Assembly: GCA_041906305.1 (NCBI GenBank)
Contig: JAYRJL010000003.1
Coordinates: 124,001 to 188,000 of the forward strand
Origin: SHVZ01 sp041906305
Lineage (GTDB): Bacteria; Pseudomonadota; Alphaproteobacteria; SHVZ01
Length of the DNA stretch: 64,000 bases
Reading direction: 5' to 3'
Below are positions 36,229 to 45,876 of the stretch, in pieces (the first letter of the stretch is position 1; the number at the start of each line of letters is the position of its first letter). The translations under genes were made by a program, and so were the position numbers. The notes under the pieces were generated by a model that saw only the letters and a program-made list of their open reading frames with translations, had not been told where the DNA came from and did no database searches.

Positions 36229-37766
36229 CAGACGACCTCCTTCTCGGCTACCGGCGCGGGAATCTCGGGCCGCATGTCCTCCTGTTCGGCGAGCTGGGTG
36301 TAGAGATCGCCGTAGGCCTGCTCGACCGAACGCTGATCGTAGTAGACCTTGCAGCGCTCGCGGATCGCATGCGCGCAACGGTCGAACCAATCCTGATCGG
36401 TGAGCAGGCGCCGGATCGCAGCCGCCGTGGCCCGGGGGTTGGAGAGAGGGGTCACCTCTCCGCCCGGACCGAGGCGCGGACTCTCGTCCTCGCGCCCGTA
36501 GATCAGCTCCGTGCACGATCCGACATTGGTCGCGACCGTCGGCACGCCGGCCGCACCGGCTTCGAGAATCACCAGGGGCTGGCCCTCGCTGATCGAGGTC
36601 AAGACGTTGACGTCGATCTGCCCGAGCACGTCGTCGAGCTTTTTCCTGCCCGTGAACTCGAAGGTAGCGCCGAGGCCGAGTCCCTCGACCATCTGCCTGC
36701 ATTCCTCGTAGTAGACCGGATCCTCCTCGTAGGGACCTATCATCAGGCATTTAACGTCAGGCACGCTGCGCCGGAGGATGTCGGCGGCACGGATGAAGGT
36801 CTTGACGTCCTTGATCGGCACGACGCGACCGATCAGCGCCACGGTCGGCGGCCTGGGCCCGGGATCGCGCTTGACCTTGGAGAAGCGCTCGACGTCGACG
36901 CCGTTCGGGATCACCCACATCTTCGAGCGGTCGGCGCCGTCCGCCATCTGCAGGCGCTGGTTGCCTTCGAACAGCGTGATGATGCCGGTTGCGGCCGCGT
37001 AGCAAGCTCGGCTGTAGGTGAGGAAGCTGTCGACCCAGAGATCCTTGAGGCCCTTCTCGCCGCTCTCGACGGTGAGGCCGCTGGAGCCCACCTCGAACAG
37101 CCAGTCCGCCATCGCGATCTCGACACGCCGCTCGTTGGTGTAGATGCCATGCTCGGTCAGCAGCAGCGGCCGACCGGTCTCCAGCGCCGCACGCGCGCCC
37201 CAGAGCCCGGCATAGCCGGTCGAGACCGCGTGATAGACACGGCACAGGGGCAGCTCGGACAGCAGCACCGAGTAGAGGCCGCCGATCAGCGCGCGCCATG
37301 TCCAGAAATAGTGCAGGAAGGAGCTCCCCTTCAGCGTGCGGCGATACATGCGCACGAGCTGGCGCCACGCCGCCGGCGAGTCGAGCAGCTGGGTCCGCCC
37401 GATCTTCGCCTTGTGCGGCTCGAGCACCTTGAGCAACTGCGCAACCTCGGCGAGCCCGCCGCGCCGGTGAATGCGCATGAGCACCGGCTCGAGCTCGCGC
37501 ATCAGCTTCTCGGCGCCGAACATGAAGCGCCGGCCCTTGGGCAGGTCCTGGATGAAGATGTGGCTGATACCGGTGACGTTGGACGGCACCTCGTAGCGCA
37601 CGGTCCTCGCCTCGTCCTTGGCCAGCAACGAGACGATGTGGAAGGTCTTGTCCTTCGATCCCCTGATCAGATCATGCGTCCAGGTCGAGACGCCGCCCGC
37701 GACGTAGGGATACGTGCCTTCGAGGATAAGGCAGACATCGGCGACGGGTTCGGCCGCCGGCTTCAT
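36228..37766 (-). CDS. pelF: PelF, cytoplasmic Pel polymerising glycosyltransferase
   Basis: The 512-residue GT4 enzyme contains the PelF signature EGTYPYVAGGVSTWTHDLI at residues 16-34. The C-terminal lobe has NGVDVERFSK, LIGRVVPIKDVKTFIRAAD, and the EX7E region TSISEGQPLVILEAGAAG. PelF uses UDP-GalNAc/GlcNAc to build the Pel chain, in complex with PelD. It overlaps pelE upstream (ATGA) and pelG downstream (TGATG), so the three are translationally coupled. Confidence 0.95.
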   Translation of the reverse strand: MKPAAEPVADVCLILEGTYPYVAGGVSTWTHDLIRGSKDKTFHIVSLLAKDEARTVRYEVPSNVTGISHIFIQDLPKGRRFMFGAEKLMRELEPVLMRIHRRGGLAEVAQLLKVLEPHKAKIGRTQLLDSPAAWRQLVRMYRRTLKGSSFLHYFWTWRALIGGLYSVLLSELPLCRVYHAVSTGYAGLWGARAALETGRPLLLTEHGIYTNERRVEIAMADWLFEVGSSGLTVESGEKGLKDLWVDSFLTYSRACYAAATGIITLFEGNQRLQMADGADRSKMWVIPNGVDVERFSKVKRDPGPRPPTVALIGRVVPIKDVKTFIRAADILRRSVPDVKCLMIGPYEEDPVYYEECRQMVEGLGLGATFEFTGRKKLDDVLGQIDVNVLTSISEGQPLVILEAGAAGVPTVATNVGSCTELIYGREDESPRLGPGGEVTPLSNPRATAAAIRRLLTDQDWFDRCAHAIRERCKVYYDQRSVEQAYGDLYTQLAEQEDMRPEIPAPVAEKEVV

Positions 37767-38875
37767 GCCGCCGCCTTTCCTGCCGGCGCGGCGGTCCAGA
37801 GGCGGATCACCTCAGGCACCTGCGGCGGGTGCTTGCCGCCGGCCTGGAACAGGGCGCCGTGCTGGGCGATGAGCTCCCTCACCTTGCCGTAGCGGCCGAG
37901 CTTGAACAGGGCTTCCAGGTTCCAAAGCGCCATGTCGGCCGTGAGCAGCCCGCGGCTCTCGGCGACGGTGAACCAGCTCGTCGCCGCGTCGTAGCGCCGC
38001 TCGCGCACGAGCAGGCGGCCGATCGCGAGCCAAAGTCCGGGGTCGCGCGGGCGGACCTTGAGCGCTTCCTGGTAGCTTTCGAGCGCGCGAATCCGATTGT
38101 CGCGTTCGCGCTCAGGATCGAGCAGGCCGGTGAAGGCGTAGTCGTCGTAGTGACGCGCCAGCTGTTCCCGCCTCTTGAAGCTCTTCGGACGCTCGCGCAC
38201 CTTGCGTTGCAGTACCTGGGCGCGGGCAAGGAATCCGCCTTCGATGGTCGCGACCGCCGTCGCCGCCTGGGTTCTGACCGACGGATCGGTGTCGGTGAGC
38301 GCCAGCTTGAGCGCAGGCGCGAATCCCGGACGAAAGTGCCGCGTGAGCAACCCGATCACCAGGCGCTTCCTGGCGGCGTCGCCGCTGGAAAGGATGTCGG
38401 CGAAGCTTTCGACCGCGCCTCCGGCCGTCGACCGCTGCCGACGAAGCAGGGACTCGTAGAGATCGTTCACGCGCGAGCGCGTCTCGGTCGGGAACAGGCT
38501 TGCGTACCACGCCTGGAAATCGAACCAGTCGCGGTGGAAGAAGACGAGAAGCGCACCCGTCGTGATCGCCGTAAGCGGGCCGAGCGGGCCGAGCGCCGCG
38601 GTCGCGACGAACAGGTACCAAGCCACCTGGTTCCGACGAATTCGACGGCCGATCCACTTGGCCCACACGAGCAGAACGAGCGTTACGACGACGTGCAGGC
38701 CCAGCCACTCAAGCACGTCGATCTCGCGGGCGAGAAGGCTCGCGAAGATGACCCCTTCGGCGGCGAGGGCGAAAGGTGCGGGAAGAAGCAGACGAAGTCG
38801 CTGCCCGATGATGATACCGCGCTTGCCTTCCACGCGGCGACGCAACCGGCTAGCTGGCTTAGCGCGTCGTGTCAC
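37763..38875 (-). CDS. pelE: PelE, inner-membrane TPR scaffold of Pel synthesis
   Basis: The 370-residue protein has two N-terminal membrane segments (LLLPAPFALAAEGVIFASLLA and LGLHVVVTLVLLVW), plus a hydrophobic stretch near AALGPLGPLTAITTGALLVFF. A cytoplasmic helical-repeat region follows with YQEALKVRPRDPGLWLAIGRLLVRERRYDAATSWF. This matches PelE, which links PelD and PelF. The start appears to be GTG at 38875, overlapping the pelD end by 17 nt. Confidence 0.88.
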   Translation of the reverse strand: MTRRAKPASRLRRRVEGKRGIIIGQRLRLLLPAPFALAAEGVIFASLLAREIDVLEWLGLHVVVTLVLLVWAKWIGRRIRRNQVAWYLFVATAALGPLGPLTAITTGALLVFFHRDWFDFQAWYASLFPTETRSRVNDLYESLLRRQRSTAGGAVESFADILSSGDAARKRLVIGLLTRHFRPGFAPALKLALTDTDPSVRTQAATAVATIEGGFLARAQVLQRKVRERPKSFKRREQLARHYDDYAFTGLLDPERERDNRIRALESYQEALKVRPRDPGLWLAIGRLLVRERRYDAATSWFTVAESRGLLTADMALWNLEALFKLGRYGKVRELIAQHGALFQAGGKHPPQVPEVIRLWTAAPAGKAAA

Positions 38876-40223
38876 GACGATGCAGCTCCTCTATCTCGAA
38901 GGTCAGCCGCACGCGATCGGCCATCACGTTCAGCCTCACGCTGATGTCGTCTTTCAGCTTCCGCATGACAAGGCGCGCGCCAGTGCCATTGGTTGCGGGC
39001 AGCAGGATCGCGAAGCGGCGGCCGACTGGCAGCCACTGGAAGGCGAGATCGGTCTCGCGGAGCCATTGGCCGACCGCGACCGCGACGATCCGGCCGACCG
39101 ACAGCGCCTCCTCGCGGCTGAGCTCGCCTTCGCCTTCGAAGCCCACGATCAGCATCGTCAGGTCGAAGTCGACACGCTCGGCGAGCTTGGTCAGGAACTC
39201 CTTCTGGCGATCGAAGAGCTGTGCCGAGAGCAGCCCGGCCTCGGGATCGAGGATGCGCTCGGACGTGGCGTCCTCGTAGCGCTTGGCGATCGCCATGTTG
39301 CTGCCGATCCAGTCGCAGAGCAGCTGGAAGTTCTCGATCGTCGTCGGCGTCAGGTCGAGTAGGCCCAGCACCTCGATCTTCAGCATGCCGTAGACTTCGC
39401 CGGTCTCCGGATCCTGCAGCGGCCCGGCGAGAACGCCTTCGCCGGCGAGGACCTTCTCGTCGGTTGCGCGGGCCACGCAAAGGACTCCGCGTTCGGCGAT
39501 CGTCCGCCGATAGAGCGGGTGATCGTCGAGGAACACTCGCCCGTAGCGCTCGTCGTCCTTCCAGCCGAAAGCGCGATTCATGTCGATCTGCGCGTCCTTG
39601 AGCAGCCAGATCGAGAACTTCTCCGGGTTGAGGATGGCCGCGACCAGCGCGTTCGCCCCTTCGAACACGCCGGCGACGTCGAGACGCTCGACCGCCATCG
39701 CCGCGCGGAAGACGGTCAGCAAGGTGCGGAACTGGCCGGCGATCCTGGCCTCGAGCTCGTCCTTGGCCGCCGAAATGCCTTCGAAGGCGGCCGTGATCAC
39801 CTGCGCCTGATTCTCGGACTCGGCCAGCCGCTTCCTGAGGTCGGCCCGCTCGCGCAGCTGCCGCGACCTTAGCTCCCCGACCACGAGGCCGGTCGCCGCC
39901 CACATCAACGGAGTCTTCGAAAGCTCGAACAGATACGCGAATAGGTCGAGCGCCAGTGGCTGCGGCGGGACGTTCCCGACCAGGAGCGCGGCAGATGAGA
40001 AGACCGCCGCCAGCAGTCCCTCGTTGGTGCCGTACTGGAGGCTGATCAGCACCACGACCGCCCAGAACGGGTGCGGGGCCACGTCGCGGAAGCGATCGGC
40101 ATCGAAGACGTAGCGGTCGAGCAGCAGCGCGACCGTGAAGAAGATCGCCATCTCGACCAGCGCGGTGACGCGGAGCCCGAAAATTTCGCGCGGCGCGTCG
40201 TCCTCGACCCTGGTCGAGCTCAT
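38859..40223 (-). CDS. pelD: PelD, c-di-GMP-binding Pel receptor
   Basis: The 454-residue protein has N-terminal membrane helices (residues about 15-45 and 70-125) and a short coiled segment (ELRSRQLRERADLRKRLAESENQ). A GAF domain (about 150-320) and a degenerate GGDEF domain follow. The c-di-GMP inhibitory-site motif RxxD is present as RETD at residues 389-392, followed by GRRFAILLPAT, as in Pseudomonas PelD. This indicates post-translational control of Pel production by c-di-GMP. The ATG at 40223 lies four bases after the pelC stop. Confidence 0.93.
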   Translation of the reverse strand: MSSTRVEDDAPREIFGLRVTALVEMAIFFTVALLLDRYVFDADRFRDVAPHPFWAVVVLISLQYGTNEGLLAAVFSSAALLVGNVPPQPLALDLFAYLFELSKTPLMWAATGLVVGELRSRQLRERADLRKRLAESENQAQVITAAFEGISAAKDELEARIAGQFRTLLTVFRAAMAVERLDVAGVFEGANALVAAILNPEKFSIWLLKDAQIDMNRAFGWKDDERYGRVFLDDHPLYRRTIAERGVLCVARATDEKVLAGEGVLAGPLQDPETGEVYGMLKIEVLGLLDLTPTTIENFQLLCDWIGSNMAIAKRYEDATSERILDPEAGLLSAQLFDRQKEFLTKLAERVDFDLTMLIVGFEGEGELSREEALSVGRIVAVAVGQWLRETDLAFQWLPVGRRFAILLPATNGTGARLVMRKLKDDISVRLNVMADRVRLTFEIEELHRRDTTR

Positions 40224-40227
40224 GCTC

Positions 40228-40797
40228 CTACGGCGCGGTCCGTGCCGCGAGACGATCGACGACGGTTGCCGCGAGCTTCTGGGCCGCCGCGGTCACGGTG
40301 TCGCCGGTGCCGCCCATGGCCCCGCCGGCCTCGCTGAAGCTGCCGCCCCAGCGGACCGTCCCGTCGCGTCCGACCAGCCGCGCGGTCACGGCGACCGTGG
40401 GATCCGGCCGGAGCCCGTAGCGATAGCCGAAATCCTGCACCGATCCGACGAGGACGGCATCCACGGCGAGCGCCTCGGCGACCTCGCGCGCGACCGTCTC
40501 GCGTCCCACTTCCTTGCCGTCGAGACGCTTCTCGGCGAGCCGGCGGCGGACCTCGCTCTCCTCGACCTGGGAGAAGAGGCGGCGCGTGTAGAGCTCGGTC
40601 GCGAGCAGCTGGGCGACGATCTGGCCGGCATTCGGATGTGCCGACAGGTTCTCGAAGGGCAGCACCGCGACCGACATGCCGCGACTGGGCGCGGCACCGT
40701 CGGCGACGAAATCCTTGAGGGTGCTCGCGCCGCTCGCGCATGCGGCGAGCACGCCCGCCAACAGCAGGACCGTGAGCCTGGGTCCTAGAAGCGCCAA
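40228..40797 (-). CDS. pelC: PelC, outer-membrane lipoprotein of the Pel export channel
   Basis: The 189-residue lipoprotein has the lipobox VLAAC after a short hydrophobic leader (LTVLLLAGVLAAC). The mature domain is typical of PelC: GMSVAVLPFENLSAHPNAGQIVAQLLATELYTRRLFSQVEE, VDAVLVGSVQDFGY and VRWGGSFSE. PelC forms a periplasmic ring that funnels polymer to PelB. No ATG or GTG fits; TTG at 40797 does, with GGAGG eight bases upstream, overlapping the end of the porin gene by 13 nt. Confidence 0.9.
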   Translation of the reverse strand: MALLGPRLTVLLLAGVLAACASGASTLKDFVADGAAPSRGMSVAVLPFENLSAHPNAGQIVAQLLATELYTRRLFSQVEESEVRRRLAEKRLDGKEVGRETVAREVAEALAVDAVLVGSVQDFGYRYGLRPDPTVAVTARLVGRDGTVRWGGSFSEAGGAMGGTGDTVTAAAQKLAATVVDRLAARTAP

Positions 40798-42497
40798 AGG
40801 AAATACCCTCCGAGCCGCGTCACCGTGGAGTCGGTGCCGCGCGACGCGGTGAGGCTGTGGCTGGCGACGAGCCCGAGCTCGAAGCTGGTATAGGGTTCGT
40901 AGACGAGCTCGGCCCCGAGGAAAGGACCGTCCGAGTTCAGGCGATCGTAGGCGTAGCCGCCGTAGAGGTTGTAGCGCGTCAGCGACGACATCGTGCCCGA
41001 CACGCCGACCGTGCCCGAATGCACCTCGCGCGACACCACCGACAGCAGCGGATACTCGGCGCCGAAGGAGTCGGCCGCGACCTTGCGGCTGCCTAGATAC
41101 TCGGCGTCGAGGCCATAGGCGAAGGTGACCGAGGGCGGGCCCGCATAGGCGGTGTAGGCGAGCTCGAAGCCGGGGCCAATGAAGTGTGCGACATCGGAGT
41201 TTCCTTCGACGCCGTAGCGCCCGCCGGCGAGGCGGCCGGCGATGCGCCAGCTGGTGCCGAGGATCTTCTCGTATCCGACCTGCACGCGGTCGGTCCGCGC
41301 CTCGTTCACGAGCCCGTCGACGACGTCCCAGTACGGATCCTGGGCGATCGCCGCCAGACGGAGCGTGCCCTCGGCGAACTGCCGCGTGTGGCGGACGGCG
41401 CCGCCGACGATGCCGGTGCCGCCGATCAGCGAGAGGCGCGTGACGCCGCCTGTCTCGTGATCGACCGAGACATAGCCTTCGCCGCGGAAGCGCTTGCCGT
41501 CGAAGCTCTCTATCGCACCGTTGAGCCTGCGGACGATCGGGGCGTCGAGGTCGTTGCCCTCGAGCGCGAACCCGGCGATCGACGAACCGGCAAGCGTCTC
41601 GCCGGACACGCGGGCGACGATCTGGCGATCGGCCTTCTTGACCTTGCGATGATCGATGTCGACGCGGACCCGCGGCCCGTATTCGCGCAGCAGTTCGGCC
41701 TTGGCGCGGACCAGGCTCGGATCGTCGGGATTGAGGCCGAGCGCGCGATCGTAGAGACCGACCGCCCGGCGCCAGCCGCCGAGCTGCGTCTCGACGCTGG
41801 CGAGCGCGGCCATCACCTCGATCGAGCTCGGAACCTCCTTGAGCAGCGCCTCGAGCTCCGCCTTCGCCCCCTCGGCGTCGCCGGTCTCCATCAGGAGGCG
41901 CGCCTTGGTCAGACGGAGACGGCGGAGCGCCGCCGCGGATTCGGCATCGCTTGCCGGAGATGCCTGCGCCACCTCGGGAGCCGAGGTATCGGGGACGACC
42001 GTGACGGCACCGATGCCCGAGGGCGGCGACACGGCCGGCCTCGCCTGCGCAATCTGGACCGGCACCGAAACCGCCGACGAGAGCAGCGGAGCATCCGCCT
42101 TCGGGTTGCCCGACGTCGCCTTGGTCTGGGTCAGCCGGATCTCTATGCCGCGCGGCAGGGCGGCGGCGACGGCGCTCCGGCCGGGCTTCGGCACCAGCCG
42201 TAGGCGGCGCCCCTCGGCCTGGGCGGCCTCGATCCACACCGGCAGCATCGCGGCTGCATCGCCGATCGCCCTGACATCCACGTCCCGATCGAGCGTGATC
42301 ACCAGAGCCTCACCCTCGCGGGCGACCTCCGCGACGATCTTCTCCGGCCAAATGAACTTGAGACGCGCCATGCCGTCGGCGCTGCTGGCCTCGACTGACA
42401 CCGGCGAAACGGCAGCACCCGCCCCCCGCGCCCCCGCCAGCAGGGCGGCAAGGCACACCCCGAGTCGAAGGGAGGCAGGGATGCTTCTGAACCTCAT
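40785..42497 (-). CDS. pelB: PelB C-terminal part as a separate protein: outer-membrane beta-barrel exporter
   Basis: The 570-residue exported protein has a signal peptide (LGVCLAALLAGARGAGA) and an AMIN-like beta region (residues about 40-110). A Pro/Ser-rich linker, one or two TPR motifs (AKAELEALLKEVPSSIEVMAALASVETQLGGWRRAVGLYDRALGLNPDDPSL), and a C-terminal barrel with alternating strands follow. It ends in aromatic F (GGYFLWRF), the usual outer-membrane recognition signal. In Pseudomonas this barrel is the C-terminus of PelB; here it is its own gene. I prefer the ATG at 42497 because it gives a clean signal peptide; one at 42548 is possible. Confidence 0.85.
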   Translation of the reverse strand: MRFRSIPASLRLGVCLAALLAGARGAGAAVSPVSVEASSADGMARLKFIWPEKIVAEVAREGEALVITLDRDVDVRAIGDAAAMLPVWIEAAQAEGRRLRLVPKPGRSAVAAALPRGIEIRLTQTKATSGNPKADAPLLSSAVSVPVQIAQARPAVSPPSGIGAVTVVPDTSAPEVAQASPASDAESAAALRRLRLTKARLLMETGDAEGAKAELEALLKEVPSSIEVMAALASVETQLGGWRRAVGLYDRALGLNPDDPSLVRAKAELLREYGPRVRVDIDHRKVKKADRQIVARVSGETLAGSSIAGFALEGNDLDAPIVRRLNGAIESFDGKRFRGEGYVSVDHETGGVTRLSLIGGTGIVGGAVRHTRQFAEGTLRLAAIAQDPYWDVVDGLVNEARTDRVQVGYEKILGTSWRIAGRLAGGRYGVEGNSDVAHFIGPGFELAYTAYAGPPSVTFAYGLDAEYLGSRKVAADSFGAEYPLLSVVSREVHSGTVGVSGTMSSLTRYNLYGGYAYDRLNSDGPFLGAELVYEPYTSFELGLVASHSLTASRGTDSTVTRLGGYFLWRF

Positions 42498-42587
42498 GGC
42501 GGCCGTGGCCGATCCTGGACGGGTTAACGTCTTGGGAATATACGGCATTTTTAGAGATTCCAGCGCGGGCTTTTTTACCCGGCGCGA
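42498..42587 (-). promoter_or_regulatory. AT-rich gap inside the pel operon between the two pelB genes
   Basis: This 90-nt gap is the only sizeable one in an otherwise overlapping operon. Read on the minus strand it has an A/T-rich stretch with TATATT at 42537-42542 and an imperfect GC hairpin with an A-run in the loop near 42565-42587. It may hold an internal promoter or a processing site for the barrel gene. No -35 element is clear. Confidence 0.3.
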
Positions 42588-45500
42588 TCACGGCCCGGAA
42601 AGGACGCGCCGGGCCTGATCGTACATCTTGTTGTCCATCAGGAGATTGGCGTAGTCGGCGCGCAGGCCCGGGTCCGCCGGGCGCTCCCCGACCAGGGCCG
42701 CCATCACGGCGAGGGCCTGGGTCGTGTCGCCGAGACGGTTGAGAAGCTGGGCGCGGGCCACGCGCGTCGAGACCGAGCGGTCGCGGGCCGCGTCGAGCTG
42801 GTCGAGGGCCCGGCGGAAGTGAAACTTCGCCGCGTCGCGCTCGCCGGCCTGCAGCAGGATCTCGCCATAGGCGGAGTTGACTTCGTGATCGGCCAGCGGC
42901 GTGTCGACCACCTGCGCCAGATATCGGCGCGCGCCGGCGGTGCGCCCCGAGGCGAACTCCTGGAGACCGAGCCAACGCGCGGCCTCCGGATCGCTCGGCA
43001 CCTGGCGCGCGATCTTTCCGTAGACGACCGCGAGCGCCGCCTTGCTGTCCGCCTCCACTCCCTGCCTAGCCAGCTTCCGCAGGCGCCCAAGGTCGTTTTC
43101 GACCTCTGCCCTGGCCGCGATGACCCGGCCGGCCTCCTCGGTCCGCCTGAGCGCGGTCAGCGCATCGATGCGGATCGCCGCGGCCTGTTCGGGCTCGGTC
43201 GGCGACATCGGGCCGAGCGCCGCCAGCGCGCGCCCAGGCTCCTCGGCATCCAGCAGCTGGCGCGCCCAGGCCGGGCGATCGCCGGCCGGCGCCGCCGCCG
43301 CACGCGCGGCAAGCCATTCGGCGGCGGCGCGCGCCTGCTTGTTCTCGCGCCACAGATAGACGAGTTCGCCGACGATCGGGTCCGATGGCGGCGCCCGGTC
43401 CGCGAGGGTCCTGAAGATGCCGATCGCGGCGTCGCGGTCGCCGAGCTCGATCAGCCGGTAGGCGATTTCCTTGCGCTCCTCGGCGCTCAGGTTCGGTCGG
43501 CCGGCACGCGCGACGAGAAGCTGGCGTCGTTCCTGCGTAAGGCCGAGCTTCGACAGCGCCTCGTCGTAGACGTTCGCCCAGTCGCCACCATAGACCTCGG
43601 CGAAGCGCTTGAGCTCGGGCAGCGCCGCCTCCGGTCCGGCGACCTCGAGAAAGGCGTACATGCGCGCTTCCCGCCGCTGCTTCGGCAGATCGGCGCGCTT
43701 GATCTCCGCTGCCAGGAACTGCTGGAGCTCGGACTTGCGGCCCGCCTTCTTCGCGCCCTCGACATAGGCGTAGAACCACTGGTCGGTCGCATCCTCGCGC
43801 GCGAGGCGGGCGATCTCGGAAAGCGCCTCGACACCGCCGCCGACCTCCATCAGCGCGAAGAGCGCCTGCTCGCGGGCCTTCGCATCGAGATCGCGCCGAT
43901 CGAGCTGGCGGGCGAAGAAGGCGCGTGCCTCGGCCTGGCGCTTCGCCTTCTTGGCCTCTTCCGCCGCGGCCGCCATCCACGTCTCGGGCTGCCGCTCGGC
44001 GAGCCAGAAGATCGCCGGCATCGTCTCGGCGCCGAGGCCCTTTTCCAGCAGGTTGTAGACGAGCGTCGCCAAGGTGTCGGGCTCGAGTCCCGGCTTCGCC
44101 AGAAGCTGTGCCCAGAAGGCGGCGAGTTCCTCCTGGGCTCCGGCCGCCCCGCGCTTTGCCACGTTCGCGAGGGCGACGGCGTAGAGCCGCTCCGCCACCA
44201 GCGAATTGCCGCGCAGCGGCCGAACTTCGGCCAGGACTTCCTCGTGACGGCCGAGCGCCGCGAGCGCGCTGGCGAGCTGGAGCCGCGTATCCTCGCCGTC
44301 CCGGACCGCGACCAGGCGCTTGGACGCCGCCAGCGCCAGCCTCGGCTGATTGTGGACCTCGGCCAGATCGGCGAGCTGGGCGAGGATCGCCGCGTCGAGC
44401 TGGGCCGCCTGCGGGCTTTCGAGCCAGGCGATGACCTGGTCGGATCGCCCGGCCGCGGCGGAAAGAAGCGCCCAGGCGGCATCGATCGCCGGCGACCGCT
44501 GACGCTGCCGGTCACGCGCGACCTGGACCCGTCGCCAACCGTCCTCGGCCTGACCCAGGCGGATCATCACGTTGGCGATGTCGAGCGCTATCGCCTCCTC
44601 CCAGCCGAAGCGATCGAGCATCGCCGTGAGATGGCGGCGGGCCGGCTCCGTCCGGCCGAGATCGGAAAGGACCAGAACCAGTCCCAGGATCTGGTCGGAG
44701 GAAAGATCGGCCGTGTTGGCGAGCGCCTTCTCGGCCGCGGCGAGCGCGCCCTTCGTGTCGCCGACCGTCTTCAGGACGGTGGCCGCAAGAACCGGCCGGC
44801 GCTCCAGGAATTCGGGCGCCGCCATCACCCATTTCGCGACCTCGTTCGCCTTGTCCGGCGGCGCCATGCCGACGAGCGACGACAGCTGCCAGTCCGGAAG
44901 CCTGAGCGGCGACCCCCTGACCGCGATCTGCAGCGCAAACTGGACCAGGTTGCGCTCGAGCGCGAGATCGATCAGGTCGTCGTCGAACTCCGGCGCGAGC
45001 GTACCTGCCTGGTAGGCCGTCCTCAGACGCTGGAATGCCTGGTCGCGGCGACCGATACGGAGCTCGAGCCGGATGCGCTCGGCGAACAGGGCCGGAGTTT
45101 CCGCAATCGTCGTCTCGAAGCGATCGAGCACCGCGAGCGCCGAACCTTCGCGGCCGGCGCCGACGAGCTGGCGGACGACGCCGATCAGCGCGAGCGCCGT
45201 CCTGGTTTCGCCGATCCAGCCTTCGGCCAGCTCGGTCGCCTCCGTCTCCCGGCCGGTCCGCGCCAGGACGCTGATGTAGAACTCGATCGTGCGCTGGGTG
45301 CGCGGCACCTTGAATCGATTGCTGAGCTCGTCGAGCGCCGACTGCGCCGCGTCGAAGTTGCCGAGATCGGACTCGAGCTGGGCGAGATCCATCCAGTCCT
45401 CGTACCGCGCCCTGATCTTGACCAGGCTGCGCAGCACGACGATCTGCTTGTCGGTCTCGCCGTGGTCGCTGTAGTAGTCCGACAGCTCGCGCAGAACCTT

Positions 45501-45872
45501 CTCGGTCGGACGGATACGGGCGAGGTCGGCGAGCGTCTGCAGATAGTCGTAGATGCGGGCCGACTGCTTATAGAGGTTCGCGAGTTCCTCCTTCGCCTCG
45601 GCCTCCTGCGGATGCGAGCCGACGAAGCGCTCCATCAGCTCGACGGCGCGCTCGAACTCGCCGATCTCGAGGTAGACGCGGGTGAGCGGAATGACGACGC
45701 CGACGGAGAGATCGCCAGAGGCGAGGCGCTGCTCGAGAGCGGCCTGCGCCGAGTCGTAGTCGAGGCCTCTCAGGTACATCAGGGCGAGCTCGCGATCGCG
45801 CGGGATCACGGCGACGCTCGCCGCGATGCCGGCGCCGACGAGAAGTCCCAGGACGATATGCGGCGCGCGCAT
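42588..45872 (-). CDS. pelB: PelB N-terminal part as a separate protein: membrane-anchored TPR scaffold
   Basis: The 1094-residue protein has one N-terminal membrane anchor (HIVLGLLVGAGIAASVAVI) followed by about twenty helical-hairpin repeats. Examples are LTRVYLEIGEFERAVELMERFVGSHPQEAEAKEELANLY and AYGEILLQAGERDAAKFHFRRALDQLD. This is the periplasmic TPR half of PelB, which guides and concentrates Pel and interacts with PelA. There is no beta-barrel at its C-terminus, which ends ARRVLSGP; the barrel is the next gene. Its ATG at 45872 is four bases after the stop of the second deacetylase gene. Confidence 0.9.
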   Translation of the reverse strand: MRAPHIVLGLLVGAGIAASVAVIPRDRELALMYLRGLDYDSAQAALEQRLASGDLSVGVVIPLTRVYLEIGEFERAVELMERFVGSHPQEAEAKEELANLYKQSARIYDYLQTLADLARIRPTEKVLRELSDYYSDHGETDKQIVVLRSLVKIRARYEDWMDLAQLESDLGNFDAAQSALDELSNRFKVPRTQRTIEFYISVLARTGRETEATELAEGWIGETRTALALIGVVRQLVGAGREGSALAVLDRFETTIAETPALFAERIRLELRIGRRDQAFQRLRTAYQAGTLAPEFDDDLIDLALERNLVQFALQIAVRGSPLRLPDWQLSSLVGMAPPDKANEVAKWVMAAPEFLERRPVLAATVLKTVGDTKGALAAAEKALANTADLSSDQILGLVLVLSDLGRTEPARRHLTAMLDRFGWEEAIALDIANVMIRLGQAEDGWRRVQVARDRQRQRSPAIDAAWALLSAAAGRSDQVIAWLESPQAAQLDAAILAQLADLAEVHNQPRLALAASKRLVAVRDGEDTRLQLASALAALGRHEEVLAEVRPLRGNSLVAERLYAVALANVAKRGAAGAQEELAAFWAQLLAKPGLEPDTLATLVYNLLEKGLGAETMPAIFWLAERQPETWMAAAAEEAKKAKRQAEARAFFARQLDRRDLDAKAREQALFALMEVGGGVEALSEIARLAREDATDQWFYAYVEGAKKAGRKSELQQFLAAEIKRADLPKQRREARMYAFLEVAGPEAALPELKRFAEVYGGDWANVYDEALSKLGLTQERRQLLVARAGRPNLSAEERKEIAYRLIELGDRDAAIGIFRTLADRAPPSDPIVGELVYLWRENKQARAAAEWLAARAAAAPAGDRPAWARQLLDAEEPGRALAALGPMSPTEPEQAAAIRIDALTALRRTEEAGRVIAARAEVENDLGRLRKLARQGVEADSKAALAVVYGKIARQVPSDPEAARWLGLQEFASGRTAGARRYLAQVVDTPLADHEVNSAYGEILLQAGERDAAKFHFRRALDQLDAARDRSVSTRVARAQLLNRLGDTTQALAVMAALVGERPADPGLRADYANLLMDNKMYDQARRVLSGP

Positions 45873-45876
45873 CCGA

